Source of the DNA: Polaribacter sp. Hel_I_88
GTDB taxonomy: Bacteria; Bacteroidota; Bacteroidia; Flavobacteriales; Flavobacteriaceae
Assembly (NCBI RefSeq): GCF_000687935.1
Contig: NZ_JHZZ01000001.1
Coordinates: forward strand, 2,800,001 to 2,864,000
Reading direction: 5' to 3'
DNA: 64,000 bases
Shown: piece by piece, positions 25,524 to 35,389 of the stretch
How the letters are laid out: each line of letters opens with the position of its first letter
Position numbering within the stretch: position 1 is the first letter of the stretch
Notes under the pieces: model-generated
Database searches by the model: none
What the model was told of the DNA's origin: nothing
Seen by the model: only the letters and a program-made list of their open reading frames with translations
Translations under genes and position numbers: made by a program

Positions 25524-28500
25524 ATGAAACTTACTAATAATTGTCATTTTAATGATATTTTAAAAAAAACGCTATTTTTAGTTTTTATTTGTTTTTCATT
25601 CACGATTCAAGGGCAAACAAAAATAATAAAAGGAAAAGTTACATCTGTAGAAGGTGATCCTTTACCTGGAGCCTTTATACTTCAAAAAGGAACAAAGAAT
25701 GGAACATCAACAGATTTTGATGGGAATTATGAGCTAAAAATACTTGATGATCAAAGTAAAATTTTAGTGTTCTCTTATTTAGGGTATCAAAATTTAGAAA
25801 AACCAATTGGAACAGCTACAACCCTAGATGCAAAATTATCTCAAGAGTCTGAGTCACTTGAGGAAATTGTAATTGTTGGGTATGGAGAAAAAAAGAGAAA
25901 AGATGTTACTGGAGCAATTAGCTCTATAAGCGCAAAAGATTTAGAAGACCAAGTTTACACGAATATTAGTGAAACTTTGCAAGGCCAAGCTTCTGGAGTC
26001 TTAGTTAATTCTGATTCTGGTGAGCCTGGTGCAGGAGTTTCAATCCAAATTAGAGGTATAAATAGTCTTTCAGGAAGCACACAGCCACTTTACGTTTTAA
26101 ATGGTATTCCTTTAGAAACTGGAACGCAAGCAGAAGGAGATGCTTTTTTTACAGCAACAAATCCTTTGGCTGATTTAAACCCAGATGATATACAAAGTAT
26201 AGAAGTTTTAAAAGATGCATCTGCAACTGCAATTTACGGAGCTAGAGCAGGTAATGGTGTTGTATTAATTACCACTAAAGAAGCGAAAGCTGGGAAAGTG
26301 AAAATTAATACCAGTGTAAGATCTTCTATTTCTGACATTGGAGTTCCATACAGATTAATGGTAGGAGGACAATATGCACAATTTAGAAATGATATTGTTA
26401 CATTACAAAATCCACAAACGTCTTTCGATGATTTACTTGCACAAAATAGAATTCCCTTTGATGGCTTAAATGAACGACGACCACTTCCTGAAAATGCAGA
26501 AGATGGTACAGATTTTATGGATGCAATTTTTAGACAAGCTATTATTAAAAATGCTAATTTAACTGTATCTGGTGGTGATGAAAACTTATCTCAATTATTA
26601 TCTTTAAACTACAATGAAAATGAAGGTAATATTATAAATTCTAATTTTCAAAGAGCAAATTTAAGGTATAATTCAAAAATGAAAATTGGCAAAAAATTTA
26701 ATTTAACCTCAAATATTCAATTAAATTACACGAGAAATCAAAGAGTACAAACAAGTGCAAGAACAGGTTTGTCTGGTGTTGTTTTTTCTGCCATGAGAAT
26801 TAATCCTTTTATTCCTTTATTAGATCCAGACACAGGAGACTTTAACCAGATAGGTGTTAATGGAGAAATAATTACAAACCCAGCAATTGAGGCAACAGAA
26901 TCTGATAACGTACAAAAATCTAGAAGATTAATTTTCTCAACAAGTGGTGTTTATGATATTACACCTGAGTTAAAGTGGACAAATAGAATAGGGTATGATT
27001 ATGGAATAAATACCAATCAAGTTTTTAATAACAAAAAGACAGTGGTAGGAGCGAACTCTAGTGGGCGTTTATTTTTAGCTGAAGCAGAAACGAATAGGTT
27101 TACAGCAGAATCCTTTTTGAATTTTAATAAAAGGTTTAATAAACATAAAATAAATGCAACTGTTGGTGCAAGTTATACAGATATCAATGCTTTTAGAAAA
27201 AGAGAATTATACACGGATTTTACTTTTGATGATTTAGGAATTGATGCACTACAATTAGCCAGCACAGCTCAAAACTTCTCCACAGTAAGAACTAATAACT
27301 ATTTTCAATCTTTATTATATAGACTAAACTATACTTTTGATGATAAATATACCTTAACCACTACAGGAAGATATGATGGAGATTCTAAATTTAGCCAAGG
27401 ACAACCTTGGGGGTTCTTTCCATCTGCAGCAATTGCTTGGGATTTACATAAAGAAAAATTTATAAGAGACGTAAGAGAAATTTCTTTACTTAAACTTAAA
27501 GTTTCTTATGGTCAAGTAGGTAGTTCTAGAGGTGTTGGTCCTTATTCTACTTTAGATCTTTATAATATTGGTAATATTGGTTTAACAGATAATAATTTAT
27601 ACACTGCAACTTTTCCTGCTAGAATCGTAAATCAAGATTTAAGTTGGGAAACAAGCACAACTTTAAATATTGCAGTGAATGCCAATTTTTTTAGAAACAG
27701 ACTTAGAACAGAAATAGGGGTTTATGAAAGAGTTACAGACAACCTTTTAAACAATTTACAAATTCCTTTACAAAATGGTTTTGGAAGCATTCCTATTAAC
27801 GATGGTACACTAAACAATAGAGGTTTAGAAATAGACATTGCTTATGATATATTTAAGAATGAAAACTTTTCTTGGACATCCAAATTAAATTGGACTAGAA
27901 ACATAACTAAATTGGTGGATTATGGTGCAAATGAGTTTGTAAATGGTCCTGGAATAGCAGCTAATTTTTTTCAAATTAATGCGACAAGAAGTTTTCCAGG
28001 AGAAGAGTTAGGGTTGTTTTTTGGTTATAAAGTAATAGGTTTAATTCAACCAGAAGATTTGGTAGATTATGCGAATGGTAACTTTAATATTAGAACAGTT
28101 CCTGGAGTAGATGAAAATGGTAATCCAACGCAAGAACAACTATTTGCTTCTACTGTAAGAAACAACAATACAACTGGTAATCCTGGAGCAAATTCTCCTG
28201 GTTTATGGAAGTTTGAGGATATTAATGGAGATGGAATCATAAATCAAGAAGATAGACAAACTATTGGAAATCCAAATCCAGATTTTTTCTTTGGATGGAA
28301 TAATCAATTTAGAATAGGAAACTTTAACATAGCTGCTTTTATACAAGGTTCTATAGGTAATGATATTATGAATTTAAACCGAGCTTTTATTGGTTCTGGT
28401 TGGCAAGGTGCAAATGGTACCCAAGATTATTATAATAACAGATGGACAGTTACAAACCAACATAATGATGTGCGATACCCAAGTTTTAATGGGCCTACAG

Positions 28501-28769
28501 GTGTTACAGTACCAAACTCTGTTTTTATAGAAGATGGTTCTTATGTAAGGCTAAAAAACCTAAGTGTACGTTATAATTTTAAAAATGTAAAATTCTTTTC
28601 GAATGTTGGTGTTGTATTTACAGGAACCAATTTAGTTACTATAACAAATTATACAGGACCAGACCCAGAAGTTAGTACAAATGGTAATGGTGCTTTAAAT
28701 AGAGGAATTGATTATTCAGCTTATCCAAGACCTAAATTATATACGTTAGGTTTAAATTTAGAATTTTAA
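25524..28769 (+). CDS. SusC-like TonB-dependent outer-membrane transporter
   Basis: Signal peptide (about 1-30), a CarboxypepD_reg-like domain (IIKGKVTSVEGDPLPGAFI..., about 34-115), the SusC-specific linker SLEEIVIVGYGEKKRKDVTGAIS, a plug domain (GVLVNSDSGEPGAGVSIQIRG...DASATAIYGARAGNGVVLITT), then the beta-barrel to a C-terminal aromatic strand (YTLGLNLEF). 1081 aa is usual. It imports large oligosaccharides across the outer membrane with its SusD partner, energised by TonB. Stop codon and the next ATG are 3 bases apart, so susC and susD are co-transcribed. Confidence 0.96.
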   Translation: MKLTNNCHFNDILKKTLFLVFICFSFTIQGQTKIIKGKVTSVEGDPLPGAFILQKGTKNGTSTDFDGNYELKILDDQSKILVFSYLGYQNLEKPIGTATTLDAKLSQESESLEEIVIVGYGEKKRKDVTGAISSISAKDLEDQVYTNISETLQGQASGVLVNSDSGEPGAGVSIQIRGINSLSGSTQPLYVLNGIPLETGTQAEGDAFFTATNPLADLNPDDIQSIEVLKDASATAIYGARAGNGVVLITTKEAKAGKVKINTSVRSSISDIGVPYRLMVGGQYAQFRNDIVTLQNPQTSFDDLLAQNRIPFDGLNERRPLPENAEDGTDFMDAIFRQAIIKNANLTVSGGDENLSQLLSLNYNENEGNIINSNFQRANLRYNSKMKIGKKFNLTSNIQLNYTRNQRVQTSARTGLSGVVFSAMRINPFIPLLDPDTGDFNQIGVNGEIITNPAIEATESDNVQKSRRLIFSTSGVYDITPELKWTNRIGYDYGINTNQVFNNKKTVVGANSSGRLFLAEAETNRFTAESFLNFNKRFNKHKINATVGASYTDINAFRKRELYTDFTFDDLGIDALQLASTAQNFSTVRTNNYFQSLLYRLNYTFDDKYTLTTTGRYDGDSKFSQGQPWGFFPSAAIAWDLHKEKFIRDVREISLLKLKVSYGQVGSSRGVGPYSTLDLYNIGNIGLTDNNLYTATFPARIVNQDLSWETSTTLNIAVNANFFRNRLRTEIGVYERVTDNLLNNLQIPLQNGFGSIPINDGTLNNRGLEIDIAYDIFKNENFSWTSKLNWTRNITKLVDYGANEFVNGPGIAANFFQINATRSFPGEELGLFFGYKVIGLIQPEDLVDYANGNFNIRTVPGVDENGNPTQEQLFASTVRNNNTTGNPGANSPGLWKFEDINGDGIINQEDRQTIGNPNPDFFFGWNNQFRIGNFNIAAFIQGSIGNDIMNLNRAFIGSGWQGANGTQDYYNNRWTVTNQHNDVRYPSFNGPTGVTVPNSVFIEDGSYVRLKNLSVRYNFKNVKFFSNVGVVFTGTNLVTITNYTGPDPEVSTNGNGALNRGIDYSAYPRPKLYTLGLNLEF

Positions 28770-28772
28770 AAA

Positions 28773-30314
28773 ATGAACATCATGAAATTTAAAAAAATAT
28801 TAATTCTAGGAATATTATTAACAGGATTTATTTCTTGTGATCAAGAATTAGAAGAAGAGGTATTCTCTTCTTACAGTGCAGGAAATTTCTTTGAAAACGA
28901 AGAGCAACTTCAAGCTCAGAATATTGGAATTTATGAAGCTTTTAATCACGTAGTTTGGGAACAAGATATGTACTTTTTAGTAAGTATGACAAGTAGATAT
29001 GCAACTAGTCGAGTACCTAGTTTTGCTTGGCATGCAGCATACCAAACTGCAGATAGGCAGCCTTTTAGATACGAAAGAATATGGAGAGTAGGCTACCAAG
29101 CAATAGCAAGAGCTAATACCATTATTAAATATGCACCTCTTTCTGATTTCTCTCAAGAAAACCCAGATATAGCAAACTTTTATATAGCAGAAGCAAGATG
29201 GATGAGAGCGTATACCTATTTTCAATTAACGCAACTTTTTGGTGAGTTACCTTTGTATTCTGAGCCAGTAGAGTCTTCAGATCCAGAAATATTGTTTAAA
29301 GCAAGAAGTTCTGTACAAGATATATATGATTTAATTATAGCAGATTTAGAGTTTGCAAAAGATAATTTACCTGTAACTTGGAACAGAACAGGAACAGGAA
29401 GAGTAACAGCAGCTGGTGGTGCTTTTCTGTTAGGAAAAGTATATTTAACATCTGCAGGTTCTCCTCTACAAAACACAGCAAATTATCAAAAAGCAATTGA
29501 GGTTTTAAAACCTTTAGCAGATAACCCAGATGCTTATGATGTAGAATTACTTTCAGATTGGAAAAGTGTTTTTGATATTAATAATGAAGGAAATAAAGAA
29601 ATTATTTTTGCTCATGGAAATATCTATGAAAATTTAAAGGGTTCTGTTTTACCTTTTTGGACAAATCCACAATTTAGTCCTTTTGGAGGTATACAATCTG
29701 TAAACGGAAGTGGTTATCAAATTGCATGGCATCCAGCTTTATTAGATTTATATGAGGCAAATGATACTCGACTTGCGGATGGTTTTACCTATTCTTACAC
29801 AAGAATAAATAACAATGCAACTGTAACCTATAGAAGAAATCCCTTAAACGTTGCTGGTTTGGTTTATGGAGGTAGAAACGGAATTTCTGGAACAAAATAC
29901 CAAGATCCTGGAGCTATAGGAAATGTAATACACTCGAAAGATCATATTGTTTATAGGTATGTAGATGCTTTTTTAATGTTGGCAGAAGCTTATAATGAAA
30001 ATGGAAATCCTGCAGCTGCTTTGCCTTATCTAAAAATAGCTAGAGATAGAGTAAATGCAAGTGATATTACAACTTCAGATCAAGATGCATTAAGAGTAGT
30101 AATTAGAAATGAAAGGATTAGAGAACTTTATGCAGAAATGGGCGAATTATTTGATGTAAGAAGATGGAACATTGCAGAAGAAGAATATAATAATCACTTG
30201 TTAAGACAATGGAGAAATCCAAATCAAGGTTGGGATGAAAGAAATAAATTAAGTCCAATACCATTTATTGAGTTAGGTAAAAATCCTAATTTAACACAAA
30301 ATCCTGGATGGTAA
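28773..30314 (+). CDS. SusD-like surface glycan-binding lipoprotein
   Basis: Lipoprotein signal with FISC; a start at 28782 (MKFKKILILGILLTGFISC) would be equally good. Shows the RagB/SusD pattern: EARWMRAYTYFQLTQLFGELPLY in the helical TPR part, RDRVNASD, and the C-terminal VIRNERIRELYAEMGELFDVRRW. 513 aa is normal. It forms the lid of the SusC channel and determines, with SusC, which glycan is taken up. Followed by a strong hairpin that separates it from the downstream sulfatase. Confidence 0.95.
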   Translation: MNIMKFKKILILGILLTGFISCDQELEEEVFSSYSAGNFFENEEQLQAQNIGIYEAFNHVVWEQDMYFLVSMTSRYATSRVPSFAWHAAYQTADRQPFRYERIWRVGYQAIARANTIIKYAPLSDFSQENPDIANFYIAEARWMRAYTYFQLTQLFGELPLYSEPVESSDPEILFKARSSVQDIYDLIIADLEFAKDNLPVTWNRTGTGRVTAAGGAFLLGKVYLTSAGSPLQNTANYQKAIEVLKPLADNPDAYDVELLSDWKSVFDINNEGNKEIIFAHGNIYENLKGSVLPFWTNPQFSPFGGIQSVNGSGYQIAWHPALLDLYEANDTRLADGFTYSYTRINNNATVTYRRNPLNVAGLVYGGRNGISGTKYQDPGAIGNVIHSKDHIVYRYVDAFLMLAEAYNENGNPAAALPYLKIARDRVNASDITTSDQDALRVVIRNERIRELYAEMGELFDVRRWNIAEEEYNNHLLRQWRNPNQGWDERNKLSPIPFIELGKNPNLTQNPGW

Positions 30315-30333
30315 AATAATGATGAAAATATAC

Positions 30334-30394
30334 AAATGAGGCTGTCTAAAAAGTAAATTTATTGATTTAATAATTTTTAGACAGCCTCATTTTA
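30334..30394. terminator. Perfect 19-bp stem after susD
   Basis: AAATGAGGCTGTCTAAAAA (334-352) pairs perfectly with TTTTTAGACAGCCTCATTT (374-392), loop 21 bases, followed by TTAG rather than a long T tract. It could terminate in both directions or set the susCD:sulfatase transcript ratio. Confidence 0.75.
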
Positions 30395-30417
30395 GTTTCA
30401 CTTAAATAAGATTATAA

Positions 30418-31902
30418 ATGAAAAAACTTGCTTTTTATACACTTGTTATTTTTTTAATAATTTCTTGTAAAACAAAAAATATAGAAACTGTTAATACCAC
30501 TACAAATAAAGAAAAGCTTCCAAACTTAGTTATTGTTCTTTCAGATCAACACTCTGCAGATATGGTTGGTGCTTATGGTAATAAACAGTTAATTACACCT
30601 AACCTAGATCAACTTGCAGCAGATGGTATGCTTTTAGAAAACGCATTTTCTAGTCAACCAGTTTGTACCCCTTTTAGAGGAATGTTAATGAGTGGAATGC
30701 ATCCTCTCAAAAATGGAGCTTTTGTAAATGATGTTCCACTTTTGCCAAATAAAACAAAATTAATGGCAGAAATTTTAAAAGAAAAAGGGTATCAAACTGC
30801 TTATTTTGGGAAGTGGCATTTGTTAGGAGGAAATAGAGATAGAGGAATTCCAAAAGAATTAACCTATGGATTTGATAAGGTATTAACCAATAATTGTCAC
30901 GTAGATTTTAGACCGGGAAAAGCTTTTTTCTGGAATGAAAAAGGCGAAAAAGAATTTTTTAATGAATGGGAACCTTATGCTCAAACCAATCAAGCAATAG
31001 ATTATTTAAAAAGTATAGATATTTCAAAACCATTTGCAATTGTTGTTTCCTTACACCCACCTCATGATTGGGGAAAATTCAAAGGTGTAGATGGTAAAAT
31101 GCACTATAGATATGATACTTTAGATGAATTAATGGCACTTTACAAAAGAGAAGAAATTGAATTAAGACCAGGTTTAGAAGATACTCCAGATAGAAGAAGA
31201 ATGTATCATGGACACATGGCTCAAATTACTGGTATAGATATTGCTCTAGGTAAATTAACAGATCAATTAAAAGAAATGGATGTAGTAGATAATACGTTAG
31301 TTGCTTTTACTGCAGATCATGGAGATATGTTAGAATCTCATAATGCAATTTTACCAAAACAATACCCTCATGATTATTCTAATAAAATTCCCTTTATTAT
31401 TAAATATCCTAAAAAAATAAAAGCAGGTTTAAAAACGAAAACAATGCTGGCTACTATGGATATTTTACCAACAATTTTAGGGTATATGGATATTGATGCA
31501 AACGTAAACTTCGACGGAAAAAATTTATCATCAGCAATAGTAAATAATAAATTAGATGAAGACGATTACGTGCCTATTTGGAACTATAGAATTGGTAGAG
31601 CAAGAAACTCTAATTGGAGAGGTGTAGAAACAGATCATTATACTTTTTCTATGTCTAATGAATCTAAAGACCCAATTATTAACGTTTTGTTTGATAGAAA
31701 AAAAGATCCTCATCAATTAAATAATTTATATAACAATCCTGCTTATGCAACTATTCAAAAAAAATTAGAAGGTTTTACAAAGGAATGGATGCAAGAATAT
31801 AGTGATGAATTTTATGGGGCAAAAGAATTTAATGCTGTACAACCAAAAAGCAAGTGGACATATAATTATAAATATTCCCCAGCAGAATTACTTAAAAAAT
31901 AA
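30418..31902 (+). CDS. S1-family sulfatase with CTPFR signature, lipoprotein
   Basis: Lipoprotein signal LIISC (Cys17). LPNLVIVLSDQHSADMVGAYG is the metal-binding start, and CTPFR at Cys83 (within SSQPVCTPFRGMLMSGMHP) the formylglycine signature with Phe in the fourth position. GKWHLLGG and FTADHGDMLESH follow as further active-site segments. 494 aa. First gene of a four-gene run downstream of the susD hairpin, with no own motif copy visible, so expression probably depends on read-through from susCD. Confidence 0.92.
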   Translation: MKKLAFYTLVIFLIISCKTKNIETVNTTTNKEKLPNLVIVLSDQHSADMVGAYGNKQLITPNLDQLAADGMLLENAFSSQPVCTPFRGMLMSGMHPLKNGAFVNDVPLLPNKTKLMAEILKEKGYQTAYFGKWHLLGGNRDRGIPKELTYGFDKVLTNNCHVDFRPGKAFFWNEKGEKEFFNEWEPYAQTNQAIDYLKSIDISKPFAIVVSLHPPHDWGKFKGVDGKMHYRYDTLDELMALYKREEIELRPGLEDTPDRRRMYHGHMAQITGIDIALGKLTDQLKEMDVVDNTLVAFTADHGDMLESHNAILPKQYPHDYSNKIPFIIKYPKKIKAGLKTKTMLATMDILPTILGYMDIDANVNFDGKNLSSAIVNNKLDEDDYVPIWNYRIGRARNSNWRGVETDHYTFSMSNESKDPIINVLFDRKKDPHQLNNLYNNPAYATIQKKLEGFTKEWMQEYSDEFYGAKEFNAVQPKSKWTYNYKYSPAELLKK

Positions 31903-31919
31903 AAATTTAACAAAAAACA

Positions 31920-33164
31920 GTGTTTATTTTGAAAACAAAAAAATCATTTTTTAGAGCGATAAATTTTAAACAAATCCTTTTTTTTATTTTTTTACTAGTT
32001 AGCGTAAGCACTTCTTTCGCACAAAAAAAAATTGAAATTAAAGGTGTAGTTATTGATGAATTTGAAAACCCAATACCTTATGCAGCTGTTGGTATACCAT
32101 CTAAACAAATAGGTACTTCTACAAATGATGATGGAGTTTTTTCTTTTCAAATAGCGCCAGAAAATTTAGCTGATATTCTAGAAATTTCAACAATAGGTTT
32201 TAAAACTTATAAAATTAAATTTCAGGAATATTTAGATAAAAAAATAGAAAAAATTATTTTAATTGAAGATGTAGTAACTCTTGCTGCAATTACATTAGAA
32301 AAAATTGATGACATTGTAAAAAAAGCACTTAAAAAAGTAAAGAAAAATACTTTAAGTGATAAGCATCAGTTAAATATGGTTTACAGAAGATCTTCTGTAG
32401 AAAATAATCAAACACGTTTTATGGTAGAGCATTATTTAAATGTATTAGATTATGGTCCGTCAGACAATCGTTTTGATGAAATTGGATTAGCCGAAGTTAG
32501 AAAATCTGCAGATTATAGATTTGCATTTAAAAAACAACCTGTGCATGCAATTCACATTATGGGACAAATCAACCCTTTAAGACAACGTATTTATGAATCT
32601 GATTATAATTGGGTAAGAGATGGAGATACTTCTTACGATGGTGAAGATGTTATAATTGTTAAAGGAACAAAAAAAGACCAAAAAGTAAATAAAGAAAACA
32701 ATTGGATTAAGTTTTATGTAGGTATGGACACCTATAGTATTTACAAAATTGATGTTTCAAGACATGCGAACGAGTTTTCTAACTTAAAAGCTTTTTATAT
32801 CTATAAAAAAGATAGTAATGGTAAACTAGTTTTAAGTTATCATAATAGAGAAGCGAAATTTAGAACTCCAGTAAGCGCACAAAAACAAAAACTTTTAAAA
32901 TTAAAAAGCAGAAACGTTCAAAGCTCTTATAGACATGAAGCTATAGTTTTAAGTATTGAAACAGATAAGAAAAAATTTGATGTTAAAAATACTATTTACG
33001 ATAGAAAAGATATTGGTGACTATGAGGCAAAATATAATGCTATATTTTGGCAGAATATAGCATTACCTCCAGAAACAAAGTTTTATAAAAAGAGTGTAAA
33101 AGAGTTAGAATCTATTTACGGGGTTTCTTTAGAAGAGCAATTTAAATTAGTAAATAAAGAATAA
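31920..33164 (+). CDS. Exported protein with carboxypeptidase-regulatory-like domain, function unknown
   Basis: Start is GTG (31920) or TTG (31929); no ATG precedes the signal peptide (ending STSFAQ). An N-terminal CarboxypepD_reg-like beta-sandwich (KGVVIDEFENPIPYAAVGI...GTSTNDDGVFSF) of about 90 residues is followed by about 300 residues without a recognised domain, including VKKALKKVKKNT and a beta-rich part with many aromatic strands. Such proteins are common in Bacteroidota outer membranes, and the N-terminal domain is the one found on SusC. It is 17 bases after one sulfatase and 3 bases before another, so it is co-transcribed with them. Role in glycan use is inferred from position only. 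Confidence 0.75.
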   Translation: MFILKTKKSFFRAINFKQILFFIFLLVSVSTSFAQKKIEIKGVVIDEFENPIPYAAVGIPSKQIGTSTNDDGVFSFQIAPENLADILEISTIGFKTYKIKFQEYLDKKIEKIILIEDVVTLAAITLEKIDDIVKKALKKVKKNTLSDKHQLNMVYRRSSVENNQTRFMVEHYLNVLDYGPSDNRFDEIGLAEVRKSADYRFAFKKQPVHAIHIMGQINPLRQRIYESDYNWVRDGDTSYDGEDVIIVKGTKKDQKVNKENNWIKFYVGMDTYSIYKIDVSRHANEFSNLKAFYIYKKDSNGKLVLSYHNREAKFRTPVSAQKQKLLKLKSRNVQSSYRHEAIVLSIETDKKKFDVKNTIYDRKDIGDYEAKYNAIFWQNIALPPETKFYKKSVKELESIYGVSLEEQFKLVNKE

Positions 33165-33167
33165 ATC

Positions 33168-34700
33168 ATGAAAAAAATACGCTTAATTTTATTACTAATT
33201 TTTGCGGTTCATATTTCAAATGCACAACAAAAGAAACCAAACGTAGTTTTTATTTTAGCTGATGATTTAGGTTGGAGTGATGTTACGCTTTATGGAAAAA
33301 CAAAACTTTACGAAACACCAAATTTAGAGCGTTTAGCAGCAAGAGGAATTACGTATACAAGGGCTTACGCAGCTAGTCCACTTTGTTCACCAACTAGAGC
33401 TAGTATTTTAACTGGGCAAACACCAGCAAGAACAGGAATTACTGCACCAACAGCACACTTGGGTATGGTGAAATTAAAAGCCTCTTTAAACCAGGGAACA
33501 GGACCAGCAAATAAATCTGTTATTTTAGAATCTGTTACAAGGTTAAACAACACCTTACCAACTTTGGGAAAACAATTTAAAAAGGCAGGCTACCAAACAG
33601 CACATTTTGGAAAATGGCATTTAGGTGCAGATCCATATTCGCCATTGCAACATGGCTTTAATGTTGATATTCCACATTGGCCAGGCCCAGGTCCAGCAGG
33701 AACTTTTGTAGCTCCTTGGCGTTTTAAAGATTTTAAAGAAAATTATACAAAAGAACACATAGAGGATAGAATGGCTGATGAAGCTGTTTCTTGGTTGCGT
33801 AATGTTGATAAAACAAAACCTTTTTTTATGAATTACTGGCAGTTTTCTGTTCATGCACCTTTTGATGCTAAAGAAACTTTAAAAAAATACTACAGAACCA
33901 AAGTAGACTTATCTGATGCACAACATTCTGCAACCTATGCTGCAATGGTTCATTCCATGGATGATGCAATTGGACGCCTTTTAGATGAATTAGATAGGTT
34001 AGGTTTAACAGAGAATACAATTATTGTTTTTACAAGTGATAATGGAGGAAATATGTATAATGGAGTTACAGATATTTTACCAAATGGCGAAAAATACATG
34101 GCACCACCAACTAGCAACAGACCTTTAAGAGGTGGAAAAGCAACCATGTTTGAAGGTGGTGTTAGAGTGCCAACCATAATTTCGTACCCTGGAGTTACAA
34201 AAGCAGGCGCAATTAATGATGCTCTAGTACAATCTACGGATTTTTACCCAACTTTATTAAATTTAGCTGGTTTAGAGTTCCCAGAAAATCATCCTTTAGA
34301 TGGTATTGATATTATAGAAACTCTTAAAGGAAATGATATAAAAAGAGATGGAATTTTCACCTATTTCCCCCATCAACCTGGAGTTCCAGATTGGTTACCA
34401 ACCTCTATTTCTGTCCATGCTGATGATTGGAAATTGATTCGTTTGTTTCATCAAGGAAAAGATTTTAAGCACGATTATTTGTTGTACAATTTAAAATGGG
34501 ATATTAGTGAACATAATAATTTGGCTAAAACATATCCTGAAAAAGTAGCTGAATTAGACAACCTAATTCAAAAACATATAGAAGATACCAAAGCAATTGT
34601 ACCAATTCCTAACAAAAATTTTGATTCTACAAAATACAAACCAGAAAATATTGGGAAACAACCAGGTGGTTTAAAAGGTAAAAAATTGGAGATAAACTAG
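33168..34700 (+). CDS. S1-family sulfatase, periplasmic
   Basis: Signal peptide (ends HISNAQ, about residue 20). [21 protein letters not shown] is the metal-binding start; CSPTR at Cys73 ([21 protein letters not shown]) the formylglycine signature; GKWHLG and FTSDNGG complete the active site. Residue order from [16 protein letters not shown] onward is typical of the arylsulfatase A branch. 510 aa. Only 3 bases separate it from the upstream gene. Not a lipoprotein, in contrast with four other sulfatases here, so it is likely soluble in the periplasm. Confidence 0.94.
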   Translation: MKKIRLILLLIFAVHISNAQQKKPNVVFILADDLGWSDVTLYGKTKLYETPNLERLAARGITYTRAYAASPLCSPTRASILTGQTPARTGITAPTAHLGMVKLKASLNQGTGPANKSVILESVTRLNNTLPTLGKQFKKAGYQTAHFGKWHLGADPYSPLQHGFNVDIPHWPGPGPAGTFVAPWRFKDFKENYTKEHIEDRMADEAVSWLRNVDKTKPFFMNYWQFSVHAPFDAKETLKKYYRTKVDLSDAQHSATYAAMVHSMDDAIGRLLDELDRLGLTENTIIVFTSDNGGNMYNGVTDILPNGEKYMAPPTSNRPLRGGKATMFEGGVRVPTIISYPGVTKAGAINDALVQSTDFYPTLLNLAGLEFPENHPLDGIDIIETLKGNDIKRDGIFTYFPHQPGVPDWLPTSISVHADDWKLIRLFHQGKDFKHDYLLYNLKWDISEHNNLAKTYPEKVAELDNLIQKHIEDTKAIVPIPNKNFDSTKYKPENIGKQPGGLKGKKLEIN

Positions 34701-34717
34701 GTTTAAAATACTAATTT

Positions 34718-35368
34718 ATGCACAAATTATTCTACAAATATTTTATATTTTTTTTGATTTTTGCTTCTACTTCTAATTCAATTTGTGCACAGTATAGAAT
34801 TGGACAATCAGTAGGAATTAGTGGTAAATTAGAAAATTCAATAAAAAATAAAACTTTAGTTTTTTATGCTGTAAACGATATTTATGGTGGGGATAAAATA
34901 ATTCGAAGATTAAAAAAAGAAGGAGGAGTATCTGTAATTTCAGCAAATAAGCTATTTTTCCCAAAGGGAAATGAAGGAGATTATATATGGTCTAATAGCG
35001 AAATTAAGCAATACCTAATTGATAACAATATTGAGACAATTTTATTGATTAAAATGAACAGTGATCTTAAATATAATCCTTTTAAACCAAAAACATTTTT
35101 TGATAGTCTGACAGATAGTTTTAAGTATAATAAAAAATCTATAAAAGTTTTTAAATATTCTACATTACTATTTGAAATTTATAATTCTGATGATAATTAT
35201 TGTAAACCAGTTGCTTCGCTAAATACACGAATTAAAAAAACCAGTTTAAATGAAAACGATTTTAAAAAAAGAAAAACAAAAAAAAGCATGAAAAAAAATA
35301 GAAAAATCATTTTTCAAAAATCAAAGTTTGTATTTGAATTGATGAAAGAATTCAAAGCTTTTGATTAG
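34718..35368 (+). CDS. Exported protein of unknown function (216 aa)
   Basis: Starts at ATG 17 bases after the sulfatase. A signal peptide ends near SNSICAQ. The mature part begins YRIGQSVGISGKLENSIKNK and includes a segment with alternating beta-like strands and GGDKIIRRLKKEGG. The C-terminal 45 residues are strongly basic (KKRKTKKSMKKNRK). I do not recognise a family. It closes the susCD-downstream operon and converges on a sulfatase on the other strand, 21 bases away. The basic tail is reminiscent of a polyanion-binding surface, but that is a guess. Confidence 0.7.
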   Translation: MHKLFYKYFIFFLIFASTSNSICAQYRIGQSVGISGKLENSIKNKTLVFYAVNDIYGGDKIIRRLKKEGGVSVISANKLFFPKGNEGDYIWSNSEIKQYLIDNNIETILLIKMNSDLKYNPFKPKTFFDSLTDSFKYNKKSIKVFKYSTLLFEIYNSDDNYCKPVASLNTRIKKTSLNENDFKKRKTKKSMKKNRKIIFQKSKFVFELMKEFKAFD

Positions 35369-35389
35369 TAAAGTTATTTTGTATTTAAA

